A DNA stretch of 64,000 nucleotides from PALSA-1296 sp038210275 (GTDB lineage: Bacteria; Bacteroidota; Ignavibacteria; Palsa-1295): contig JBBQWV010000004.1 of NCBI GenBank assembly GCA_038210275.1, positions 124,001 to 188,000 on the forward strand, in the 5' to 3' direction. The position numbers and the translations under genes were made by a program. The notes under the pieces were generated by a model. That model saw nothing but the letters and a program-made list of their open reading frames with translations. It ran no database searches and was not told the DNA's origin. Of the stretch, positions 42,295 through 51,800 are shown piece after piece. The first letter of the stretch is position 1. Each line of letters begins with the position of its first letter.

Positions 42295-43215
42295 TTATTT
42301 TTTAATAATGACAAATGCCGTGTCTTCCATTCCGTAATTCCCGGTAAGTACAAACCGATCTTCGGCAGAGAATGGTGGAGAAAGTATCTCAACAGCAGCA
42401 TCGGTTTCAATTCCTTTTTCAATAGGCACTTTGACTGCCATAGAATCACTCCTCAATTGCATCACCCAAAAATTCTGCATTGTTTCATCTGTGAGTAGGG
42501 CTTGTTTAGGTAGAGTAAGTGCTTTGAATTTTTGATTTGTCGGCAGTTTTATCTGAGCAATAATTCCTTCCGGCACATTGAGACCGGAAGTTGGAACAAC
42601 CAAAAAATTTTGAGTCTGAGAAGCCGCATCAACAGTAGAAAGTTTTTTCTCAATGCGTGATCTAATATGGGTGCTATCGGGTAAGATCAAATCAGATGTT
42701 TCTCCGAGTTTAAGAAATTTTGTATAATCTAAAGGGACACTCAGAACAAATGCAAAACTACCAAGATCGGCTATTGTGCAAAGCTGCTCTCCATCCTGTA
42801 CATAATCTCCGCTTTGACGCATGACCGATGTTACGATTCCGGATGACGAAGCAAGAATTGATATTTTGCCCGTGAATTGTTTCAGAGAATCAGGAATAGA
42901 TGAACCGCTCAATGTATGGGACTCTTTGGTCTGCATTACAAATATCACCTGCCCTTTCGAAACATGATCTCCAACCGCCACATCAACACGAACAACATAA
43001 CCTTGGAGTAATGCCGAAACAACATTCTTGCGTTGATACGAAGAAGTCGCCGTCAGAGTCATACTTTCCGAGATAGGAGCCATTACCATTTGGGTAACGG
43101 TAATAGGTACTTTCGGCTTCACGGTTTCGCTAACTTCGCTTTTATGCGAACAGCTTGCAGAAGCGAGTGCGCCGACAAGCAATAATAATTTTGATATGAT
43201 CGTGATCTTTCTCAT
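42295..43215 (-). CDS. RND efflux periplasmic adaptor (membrane fusion protein)
   Basis: A 306-residue lipoprotein-like adaptor: signal LLLLVGALASASCSHKSE with a probable lipobox cysteine. The biotinyl-lipoyl-like hairpin region shows GYVVRVDVAVGDHVSKGQVIFVM and SSGIVTSVMRQSGDYVQDGEQLCTI, followed by the beta-barrel part (LGETSDLILPDS) and a membrane-proximal end. It is shorter than AcrA (~400), lacking a long coiled-coil hairpin between the lipoyl halves. It joins the RND pump to the TolC channel encoded next to it. Confidence 0.9.
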   Translation of the reverse strand: MRKITIISKLLLLVGALASASCSHKSEVSETVKPKVPITVTQMVMAPISESMTLTATSSYQRKNVVSALLQGYVVRVDVAVGDHVSKGQVIFVMQTKESHTLSGSSIPDSLKQFTGKISILASSSGIVTSVMRQSGDYVQDGEQLCTIADLGSFAFVLSVPLDYTKFLKLGETSDLILPDSTHIRSRIEKKLSTVDAASQTQNFLVVPTSGLNVPEGIIAQIKLPTNQKFKALTLPKQALLTDETMQNFWVMQLRSDSMAVKVPIEKGIETDAAVEILSPPFSAEDRFVLTGNYGMEDTAFVIIKK

Positions 43216-43224
43216 CGCAAGAAT

Positions 43225-44502
43225 TTATTGATTGAGATAATTCAACTCGATAATAGTTTGCAACCTGGAAACTTCTGCCTGACGAAGACTTAGTCTCGTG
43301 GCATTGAGCGTATTAAGAGTCAGCAAAAGATCGGTGATTTTCACCGTACCTTGCCGAAGCATCTGTTTTTGGTATTGCAGAAGTTCGCCGATACTTTCGA
43401 TCTGTTTTCGGTACTCACCGACAAGAGAATCCTGTGCTCGCAATTGTTCACCCAGCATCATCCTCCCGATATTTGTTTCAATAAAGAATGCGCGGGATTT
43501 TGCTGCGATGGTACTCTGCGCCAGATTAAATTTTTCGTATTCAAAATTACGCTGTCCGCCATCGTAAATGGGGATAGTAAAATTTAACCCGACACTGAAA
43601 CCCAAATTATGATACGTATTTCTCAGGTCAGTCGTATTCAGACCCGCATCTGCAAACCACCCTAACTTTGGTTTATATGTCCAATCAAGCAATGACCTGT
43701 CGTATTCAATTGATAAACTATCGAGTGTGAATTGACGAGCACGTAAAGATTGGGGCAATGAAGCAGTCGGATTAGGATTCAATTGTGGTTCAGGGAGAAT
43801 AATATATGAGGTATCAGTGATTCCTGATAATTGATTCAATTTGAACAGATCGGTTGTGTACTGAGTCTGTGCCTGAAGCAAAGCGATCTGTTGCTGGTTG
43901 CGAGCGATGACAAGATTGAGAAAATCTAATTGAGAGTACACAGCATTCTTGACAAGTTCTTTCACGATGGCAAGTTGTTCATCTAATATCTTCAGACTTT
44001 CCTCTGCTGATTGAATAGTGATGAGATCGGAATACGCAGTAACGTACTGCGTGGTGATGCCCTTATAAAGATCACGTTCATTAATGACGAGCGTTGTCCC
44101 CAGAGACTGCCTTTGGATACCTAACTTTGCCAATTGCAGATCGCGATTACCCCCTTGAAAAAGATATTGCGAAGCGCTGATAAGTGCGCTGTAAACACCT
44201 CCGTTCGATATTGAGCTATCATAACCAATTCCTCCGATCACCGGAGCGAGCATTGCTTGGCTGATAAAATTTACTTTCGGAAGGAATGTACTGCTGATCT
44301 TTGAACTATCATACCCTAACGATGCAAGTTGGTTTTGATAATCAACGAAAGTGGCGTTATATCTTCGGGCAGAAGTATAGTAATCACCGAGCGTTCGGGT
44401 TTGCGAAAAGCACGAACCGACAATAAAAGCCGAAAGAAAAATGACAAGAATTGATTTCAAGCAGGGAAAAGTTATACCGTCTCGACTCTGCTTTTGCACC
44501 AT
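43225..44502 (-). CDS. TolC-family outer-membrane efflux protein
   Basis: A 425-residue TolC-like protein, first gene of the efflux operon and 9 bp before the adaptor. It has an N-terminal signal (LKSILVIFLSAFIVGSCF) and the repeated long helical/barrel architecture: ALGVNIPIYDGGQ-type segment present as VGLNFTIPIYDGGQRNFEYEK, helix AEESLKILDEQLAIVKELV, and the second repeat AKSRAFFIETNIGRMMLGEQ ... LRQAEVSRLQTIIELNYLNQ at the end. Trimeric outer-membrane channel, so it completes a full tripartite pump. Confidence 0.92.
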   Translation of the reverse strand: MVQKQSRDGITFPCLKSILVIFLSAFIVGSCFSQTRTLGDYYTSARRYNATFVDYQNQLASLGYDSSKISSTFLPKVNFISQAMLAPVIGGIGYDSSISNGGVYSALISASQYLFQGGNRDLQLAKLGIQRQSLGTTLVINERDLYKGITTQYVTAYSDLITIQSAEESLKILDEQLAIVKELVKNAVYSQLDFLNLVIARNQQQIALLQAQTQYTTDLFKLNQLSGITDTSYIILPEPQLNPNPTASLPQSLRARQFTLDSLSIEYDRSLLDWTYKPKLGWFADAGLNTTDLRNTYHNLGFSVGLNFTIPIYDGGQRNFEYEKFNLAQSTIAAKSRAFFIETNIGRMMLGEQLRAQDSLVGEYRKQIESIGELLQYQKQMLRQGTVKITDLLLTLNTLNATRLSLRQAEVSRLQTIIELNYLNQ

Positions 44503-44554
44503 GAAGAAAATTTGTCAGTTATAAAAAAAAACTCCGCATCGGATGAGACTCAAG

Positions 44555-45004
44555 CTACTCACTCTTGACGATGGTACCATCAGGAGAGAATGCAACTTCC
44601 GTATTTTTCCGTTTCATCTTGAGGAGAACTTCATATACTATTTTGGAATCTTTGACAGACAATTCGATCTTCATGATCTTACCTTTAGTGTATTGCTTAG
44701 ATATGGCATTCGTTACCGCCTCAGGCAAGCGATCAACAGTAATATCTTCTTCGGTTTCGATGATTTTTCCATCCGAGGTTAAGCTGATCGTTCTGTTTGC
44801 AAGACTATCTTTACAAAGCACCTCATAAACGGTTTCGCCTTTAGTGGTTTCTTTCGTTGCACCCTTGATCTTAGCGTTCGGATATGCAGCGCGAAAAGAT
44901 TGACGAACAATTGCGGGAATAGCCTTGGGGGCGATCTTTATTTCCTGTGAGTAAGCGGAAATAGAAAGTACACATAGAAGGAATACAATTATATGTTTTT
45001 TCAT
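44555..45004 (-). CDS. Exported PepSY-like (BLIP-like) protein
   Basis: About 149 residues from ATG 45004 (MKKHIIVFLLCVLSISAYSQ), giving a clean signal peptide; a frame beginning at 45040 adds 12 unlikely residues. Two tandem ~55-residue units follow: IPAIVRQSFRAAYPNAKIKG ... YEVLCKDS and LPEAVTNAISKQYTKGKIMK ... YEVLLKMKRKN, matching the PepSY-like domain (PF11396-type) common in Bacteroidota periplasmic proteins. These may inhibit peptidases or bind small ligands; the role here is unknown. It lies 20 bp beyond the barrel gene and 50 bp before the TolC gene. Confidence 0.8.
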   Translation of the reverse strand: MKKHIIVFLLCVLSISAYSQEIKIAPKAIPAIVRQSFRAAYPNAKIKGATKETTKGETVYEVLCKDSLANRTISLTSDGKIIETEEDITVDRLPEAVTNAISKQYTKGKIMKIELSVKDSKIVYEVLLKMKRKNTEVAFSPDGTIVKSE

Positions 45005-45023
45005 GGTTGATTCTCTGATACAA

Positions 45024-45788
45024 TTAAAATCTCCACACAAAATTTGCTACCGGGACAAGTAACGGAAGTGAGAAGTACATAAACCCAAAATCTGAACTAA
45101 ATCGTTCGCTCTCAACCCTTGCTGCAAAAAGCAATGCGATCTTGCTCGGCGAGGAGAGATCGTGATTCCAAATTTCCGCGACAATGCGAGTATTCGGAAT
45201 GCCTTTGATCGGCGTATCAAATCCTATTCCAGCGCCAAGAGGACTTCCGTAAGAGAGACCAAATACCCCATAAGGAGCGACGGTTACAATGGGGAAATCA
45301 TGTCCCGCTAATTTAAGAAAAAGCAGTCCTGTATAGCGAGTCTCATTTTGCATCTCCATCGTCGCAGAAGCGAATGCATGAAAGTAAAGATGCTCGCTTG
45401 TTAAGCGCAAAAGATTTCCTCCGACAGCAAATGAAATCCCACCTTCATCAGCAAGCGTGGCCTTTGCCTGTAGATAACCGATTTGTGATCTTGCGGCAAC
45501 GGTCGGTAAGACTGTAATTCCTCCGGAGAAAGATAAAAAGTTACTAACTCCAAATCCGCCTTGCAAGAATGCCAATTCCCAAAAACCAAAATATCCGCCA
45601 TGAATCGGTTTGCCGGTCGGCATGATAAAATGTCTGTAATCATCAAGAGGAGCAGTTAATGTCGTATCGCCTTTGGACTGACAGTAAACTCTTCCGTCAA
45701 TGAAAAGCATGAAAAATAGAATTGAAATCAGAAGTTTGAAACAACGATCAATTCTGATTTCTGACTTCCTACTTCTGACTTCGTTCAT
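45024..45788 (-). CDS. Outer-membrane barrel-like protein
   Basis: About 254 residues from ATG 45788 (MNEVRSRKSEIRID), which overlaps the upstream vWA gene stop (ATGA) and so is translationally coupled. A hydrophobic export segment is at ~20-38 (LLISILFFMLFIDGRVYCQ). The rest is a beta-rich, glycine-containing barrel with repeated aromatic strand ends (GVSNFLSFSGGITVLP, GLLFLKLAG, GVFGLSYGSPLGAGIGF) and ends with VANFVWRF, a terminal Phe as needed by BAM. The family is not recognised. Confidence 0.7.
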   Translation of the reverse strand: MNEVRSRKSEIRIDRCFKLLISILFFMLFIDGRVYCQSKGDTTLTAPLDDYRHFIMPTGKPIHGGYFGFWELAFLQGGFGVSNFLSFSGGITVLPTVAARSQIGYLQAKATLADEGGISFAVGGNLLRLTSEHLYFHAFASATMEMQNETRYTGLLFLKLAGHDFPIVTVAPYGVFGLSYGSPLGAGIGFDTPIKGIPNTRIVAEIWNHDLSSPSKIALLFAARVESERFSSDFGFMYFSLPLLVPVANFVWRF

Positions 45789-48052
45789 AGCATCCCTGTT
45801 CGTTTGCGAATAAACCATTCTGTACTAAAGAACATCACAGCAAGAATAAGGAGTTGCCACATATTGCGACCTTCGTAATCTTTTTTCTCTTCAAGTTTTT
45901 TTGCATGGAAATTCGAACTCGCCTCTATGTCCTTCATTATCGAGGCTGCTGTTTCCGGAGTGTAGAATTTCCCGCCTGTTCGCTCGGCAAGTGCGCGGAG
46001 AATATCGCTGCGCATTCTTGGCTCGGCAAATTCCGGAGAGTAATCACCGACATTGAATCTTCCACCATCAGCACCAATTAGTTTTGCATCCGTCTTCGCC
46101 TCACCGGAATATGTGTAATCTCCGGCGGCAAGACCTTGCGGCAATTTTGCGGAGTATCTACCATTGGATAGCGGCTCGAGAGTTAATGCGATTGGGGAAG
46201 AAAGATTACCTCCGATAATTTTTGCCGTGACAATTGCACCATCAAGTGGGATAAAACTTTCGTCATAGATCTGTGCAGTAAATTCGATTTTTTCGCCTGC
46301 ATCATAAAGCTTTCTTGTTGGAGCAATACGAACGCGCTTTTGATCGTCATGCGTAACAAGCCAGCGTGTGGAATTGCCAAGAAAAATATCAAGAGCGCTT
46401 TCGCCAATTGCAACAGAATCTTTTTTTCTTGAAAGTGAAGCGAACGCTCTTTCTCTGCCAAAGGATGTGAGCTTCCATTGCCACAGACCATAACCGGTAA
46501 AAGCAATTTGTCGCGACTTTCCCACGGTTCGAGAAATGACAAGAGGCTCGCCAAGTTTTACGCCTTGAACTGTTGCATCGGCAAGAACATCACTTTCAGG
46601 TTTTGCAGCGAAATGTGTTTCGGTCTTAATAAGTGGCGCAAGGCTTTCCCATTTTGTTTGCGAAGTCTGTTCACTTTTTGCACGAAAGATCGGATTATCT
46701 TTTTTATCGGCTGTAAGCGCAGCAGAAACCTTTAATTCATTGCTTGAAGCTTTAGCGCCTTTCAAAGAGAACGGCATTGCATCTTCGAGGCTTCGCAGTT
46801 TATCCAGATCAAGAGTACGCGAAGGAATGAAGAGCATTGGGCGGGATTCACCGACGAGCAGTTTACGAATTAAAGCGATTGATTCATTCGAAGTCGATGC
46901 GATTGGAAAACCAATGAGAATAACAAGATCAGCATCTTTCACTTTCTCAGCAGTCGGATTCCCTTCGTAGAATTCCGCGCCTTGCTTCTGCACATACGAA
47001 ATAAACTCTATCTCTTTACGCCCTTCAAAATAATCTCTTACAAATGAGACATCTGAACTTGGTGAACCGGCGAAAAGGATAATACGAAATTTATTTTTGA
47101 GGACGTTCACGTAACTGATGCGGATATTATTTTTTTTAGTTGCATCCATCGCTGGATCACTTGGTGTCACTTTCGCGGTGAGTTTAACTATACCTTCTTT
47201 TTTTGGAAGGAAAGAGAAGGTTAATGTATAATCACTTGTTCCTTCTTTAAGAGATACTGCTTCTTCGCCTATTTTTTCTCCCTCAGCAAATAAAGACACC
47301 ATAACTCGGTCACCACTTTTTGCGCCAACACTGTGGATAGTTACGTCAACCGGCTGCGCAACATTGATGGTTGCAACTTCATTTGTAAATATTTCCGACA
47401 ATGCAACGTCGCGAATTTCTGTCGAATCACCAAGACCAACAGCATAAACCGGAATTCCTAATTTTTCGGCAGAATAGATCGGGTTTGAAGCGGAAGTATA
47501 CGCACCATCACTATAAAGAATAATCGCTCCGATATTTTTTGTTTTTTGCTCTTCTTGAATAAATGAAAATATCGAGGAGATATCTGTCACAGAAGCATCT
47601 GCTTTCAAGCTATCAAGTGAATTTGGTAGCGCTCCCTTCAAGTTTTCTGTTTGTTCGCTGAAAGAATATGAATTTAATTTTTCAGCGTTCGAAAGAATAT
47701 CTTCCGGTATAATTTTCTTTACACTTGCAATCATCTCCGCTCTTCGATTCTTGCTCCATGAAGTGTCACTTCCTGATTGGGGAAGGCGCATGGATTTTGA
47801 ATTATCGAGAACAAGTGATATCCTCGGAGAAAGCTCGTTCGTTTTTGTGAGAGTAAGGACAGGCTGAAAAAGAATAAATAGAATCAGTGCAAGCCCGATC
47901 GCACGAAGAGAGATAAGTAATCTTCTGCGACGCGGCGTAGTCCGAGGAACGGTGCGGCGATAGGTCCACACAGAAAGCGAAAAACCCGCGATAAGTGAGG
48001 TGATAAAAAGCCAAAGGCTTCCGGATGTCAGAGAAAGGGAGAGTGAATTCAA
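45785..48052 (-). CDS. Membrane protein with von Willebrand A and GATase1-like regions
   Basis: A 755-residue protein with two N-terminal membrane helices (~12-32 and ~50-68), a vWA domain with an intact MIDAS start LVLDNSKSM (D-x-S-x-S) and GAIILYSDGAYTSAS, a beta-sandwich region (~210-330), a Rossmann-like region (FRIILFAGSPSSDVSFVRDY; VLIGFP) like the glutamine-amidotransferase-like domain often fused in such proteins, a further beta-sandwich (~560-650), and one C-terminal membrane helix (WQLLILAVMFFSTEWFIRKR). It resembles large vWA proteins found beside BatA/BatD genes in Bacteroidota. Role unknown; envelope assembly or stress is likely by family. Confidence 0.85.
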   Translation of the reverse strand: MNSLSLSLTSGSLWLFITSLIAGFSLSVWTYRRTVPRTTPRRRRLLISLRAIGLALILFILFQPVLTLTKTNELSPRISLVLDNSKSMRLPQSGSDTSWSKNRRAEMIASVKKIIPEDILSNAEKLNSYSFSEQTENLKGALPNSLDSLKADASVTDISSIFSFIQEEQKTKNIGAIILYSDGAYTSASNPIYSAEKLGIPVYAVGLGDSTEIRDVALSEIFTNEVATINVAQPVDVTIHSVGAKSGDRVMVSLFAEGEKIGEEAVSLKEGTSDYTLTFSFLPKKEGIVKLTAKVTPSDPAMDATKKNNIRISYVNVLKNKFRIILFAGSPSSDVSFVRDYFEGRKEIEFISYVQKQGAEFYEGNPTAEKVKDADLVILIGFPIASTSNESIALIRKLLVGESRPMLFIPSRTLDLDKLRSLEDAMPFSLKGAKASSNELKVSAALTADKKDNPIFRAKSEQTSQTKWESLAPLIKTETHFAAKPESDVLADATVQGVKLGEPLVISRTVGKSRQIAFTGYGLWQWKLTSFGRERAFASLSRKKDSVAIGESALDIFLGNSTRWLVTHDDQKRVRIAPTRKLYDAGEKIEFTAQIYDESFIPLDGAIVTAKIIGGNLSSPIALTLEPLSNGRYSAKLPQGLAAGDYTYSGEAKTDAKLIGADGGRFNVGDYSPEFAEPRMRSDILRALAERTGGKFYTPETAASIMKDIEASSNFHAKKLEEKKDYEGRNMWQLLILAVMFFSTEWFIRKRTGML

Positions 48053-48077
48053 GTCCGATTTTTAGCTAACGTGAAAA

Positions 48078-48680
48078 TTATTTTTTTATCCATGACTGTA
48101 GTTCCGAACGTAATATCTCTTCGCTAAGTTGCGGTTTTGCGTACATACCTTTCGCTTCGCGCTGTCGCATCGCTTCGAATAAACATATAGCTGAAGCGAC
48201 AGAAACATTTACACTTTCCACCATTCCGCGCATCGGTATATAGATGAGTCCGTCAGCGCCATCAGCTGCTTCTTGAGAAATGCCGCGATGCTCATTGCCC
48301 ATCACGATAGCTGTCGGAGTGGTAAGATCGTATGAATATAATTCTTTTGCGTGCGGCTCGATCTTCGTTGCGAGGATCTGAAATCCTTCCTCTTTCAATT
48401 TATCATAGCAGGCTTCTATTGACCTGTACATTTCGAAGTTCAACCATTTGATCGCCCCGGATGCGCTGGTTTTGCTGATCTCCGGCGGCGATTCGATATA
48501 ATAAACCATCATTACTCTCATTACCCCGACGGCATCGCAAGAGCGGAGAATAGCGCCAAGATTATGCTGATCATGCACGTTTTCGATGACTAAAACAAGC
48601 TCCGGCTGGCGCCCGGCAAGTGAGCTTTCCAATCGCTGCATTCGGCTTTCGCTGCGCGTCCAAGATTTTTCTTCGTTCAT
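48078..48680 (-). CDS. trmH: TrmH/SpoU-family RNA 2'-O-methyltransferase
   Basis: A 200-residue SPOUT methyltransferase with the three SpoU motifs: VHDQHNLGAILRSCDAVGV (motif 1, Arg and Asn seen), AIVMGNEHRGIS (motif 2), and MVESVNVSVASAICLFEA (motif 3), forming the trefoil knot that binds SAM. Size and the N-terminal basic segment (SRMQRLESSLAGR) fit TrmH, which methylates G18 of tRNA, more than the longer rRNA enzymes with an L30e-like domain. It stands between the vWA gene (25 bp, same direction) and the divergent tamB-like gene. Confidence 0.9.
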   Translation of the reverse strand: MNEEKSWTRSESRMQRLESSLAGRQPELVLVIENVHDQHNLGAILRSCDAVGVMRVMMVYYIESPPEISKTSASGAIKWLNFEMYRSIEACYDKLKEEGFQILATKIEPHAKELYSYDLTTPTAIVMGNEHRGISQEAADGADGLIYIPMRGMVESVNVSVASAICLFEAMRQREAKGMYAKPQLSEEILRSELQSWIKK

Positions 48681-48837
48681 AAGAATACTACAACGCCCTC
48701 ATATATGCTTCAGGTTGCCGCTTTTTACAGCAAAATGAAATAAAACTCATGGTATTAAGTGGCATTTATGAAAACGTTAGAGTATGCTTTCCGTGTTAGT
48801 AACTACGCAATTAGGTATCAGTTTGTAACAAAAAGAT

Positions 48838-51800
48838 TTGACCGAAGAAGTACAACAGATAACGCCGCCGAAACAAAAGCGGAGTTTCATGCAGAAAACA
48901 CGGCGAGCATTGCTCACCATCTTGTTCGTACTTATCATACTTATCTTTTTTGTCGGTGCATTTACTCAGACTTCTTGGTTTAGAAATATCGTCCGCTCCC
49001 AGATAGAAAACCTCGTTGAGAAAAACACCCATGGAAAAATTTCTCTTGGAGAAATTAGCGGTAATTTTATTACCGGTTTTACAATTCGGAATGTTCACCT
49101 AAAACTCATTGGCTCCGACAGCACCGATATTATTTCCGCAGATGAACTTTACACGCGCTATTCACTTTGGCAGTTGCTGACAGGAAAAGATATTGCCGTC
49201 ACTTCCGTTACCATTCGAAAACCTAAAATTTATTTAACGAAAACATTAGGTGATTCACTTTGGAATTATGAGCATCTTTTAGCATCGTCTTCTCCAACAC
49301 AAACTCCGTCATCCCCATTTAATTTAACTATTGATCTTCAAAATTTACGGATAGAAGATGGAAGTCTTTCCATGATAGATCATAATTCCTCCTCGAAGAC
49401 CAACGTATTAATTTCCAAAGAACGCCCGATTGATTGGAGTAATATTTCCTTGCAGAATCTTAATCTGGATATGAGGGCGCATATTCAAGGAGAAAAGATC
49501 CAGCAAGTTCGGATCGAGAATCTGAGCTTTAATGAATTAAATACTCCATTCATGTTACACCATCTCGAGCTTAATGCTGACCGGAATGATATTCACACAG
49601 AAATTTCTAATCTATATCTTGTTACCGATGAATCAAGTATTCGGTTATCGGCGAGGTTTGATTCACTGTATGTTCTTCACGGAAAAGATCTTGAATCACT
49701 TCAACATTCGCAAGTGAAGCTTTTGCTCTCTGCACAGACTCTCAGCGCGAAGGAGCTTCGGCAATTTATTCCTGAACTGGGATTCATGAACGGCAATCTC
49801 TCGCTTGATCTTGATGCCTCAGGTGAGTTTGGAAAGTTGAACATTCGAAAAGGAAAGATTGGATTTCGTAATGAGGGGAACATCTCTTTCTCTGGAAAAG
49901 TCAATAATCTTCATGCGCCTAAGAATTTATATCTTGACGTGTCACTTAAAGGAAATAACCTTAGCGACAGGACTCTTCGGGGCTATGTGCCCGGACTCGG
50001 AATATCTGATCTGAAAAGATATGGTGTGCTTAATATTGAAAAACTTACTTTTGTAGGGCCACCAAATAATTTTAAATCGGATTTTGATCTTCATACATCC
50101 AATGGGAATGTCAAAGGAAGTACTGCTTTCGATCTGCGTTCATCACAAATGATATATGATGTAAAACTTATTACACAGAATGTTAATCTTGCGCAGATCG
50201 TCGGTGATCCGTCCTTAAAAGGCGATCTCAATATTTCATTGAGCGTTAAAGGAAAAGGCACCAATCCGAAAACGATGTCGGCAGTTTATACTATAGATGG
50301 AACTGGCACAACGGGATTTAGAAATTATCAGATATCAAAACTCCATCTGGGTGGTGGAATTTCGAATGGTAAGCTTTTTGCAGAGAGCACTGATCTTATA
50401 CTCACCTCCGGCGCGACACTTCACAGCGACTATGCTTCCTTTGATCTTTTAGGAAAAACTATAACCTATGATTTTGATGTCGCAACTTCTGATCTCCCGG
50501 TAACCGAATTCGTACCGATCTTTCCGCCGGCAAGCAGAGTTTCGGTCGAAGCAAATGTCAAGGGCGAAGGGCTATCGCCGAATAATATTGTTGGCAGTTT
50601 CACCGCTGAAATTTCCGGACTCGAACAAAATAAAAAGCCGTTACCGAATATCGTGATCAATGCAACTCTTGATCGCGAACAGGGACCCGAAAGGCGGCGC
50701 ATTGATATTGTAACAAGTTCGATTGCCGATCTAACATTCCGTGGAAAGTATAATATTGAAACTCTTGGCAAGATCATCAGTGACCGCATCCAAAATGTAT
50801 CGAATGCCATTGCCAAGCGTGGTAAGGATTCCGTGAGAATAAGCACCATCCTTTCTTCATGCACCGACTCTGTTGATCTTACTTATACTGTTAATATCAA
50901 AGATCTTCGTCCGGTCGCGCCGTTTATCCCAAATATTATTCTCTTAGGAAGCGGGAAGTTAAACGGATCGGTTATCGGTTGTGAGAACGGACAACTTGCT
51001 TTTCATACTGATGGAGATATTCATAATTTCTTGATGAGGCAACGATTTCCTCTGACTGATTCTTCGGGACTGCCTCGGTTACGACTAAAAGATACTAAAT
51101 TTTCTTTTTCAGCAGAAAATATCGGAGTTGATGAGTATGCGCTGTTGCATTCGATGAAAGTCGAATTTAAACTTCAATCCGATTCTATCCTAAAATTTAG
51201 CGGCATTCAGATCGAAAAGCCCGATGCCGATATTTCTCTGAGCGGTGGTGAGCTTCAATATAAAGTGAATGCCATCCTCGCACAAAGTTTGGGAATTGCA
51301 GTAAAAGGAACCGGCAATATGAATAGCCCAGATCTCAGGTTTCAGGCGGATAGCCTTAGCCTTGCATTCGGAAAATCATTTGTGTGGAAAAATGACCGAC
51401 CCTCACATCTTACAATTGCAGAGGATGGCTCAATAGATCTTGACACCCTTTCATTGATGATTCCGAAACCCGGTTACGATCCGGAAAATAAATTTGCTCA
51501 GAGAATAAAACTTGGCTTCCGCATCAAGCAAGATTCCGTCATCTATGCTTATTTAGAAACTCCGCAGCTTGACTTGGGAGATGTTCCGAAATTTTTCTCG
51601 GAATGGACTTCAGCTCCGGAACTGAATAAAATGAGTGGTCGCGTCAGTAAAATGAAAGCATCAATGTTCGGAAGTCTTTCGCATCCGAATATATCCGCGG
51701 ATCTTTCCCTGAGAAATTTTTCCTATAATGACGTAACTATCGATTCAGGAAGGGTCCACTTAATATATAAAGAACAGACTCTCTCAGGGAATGCAGTCCT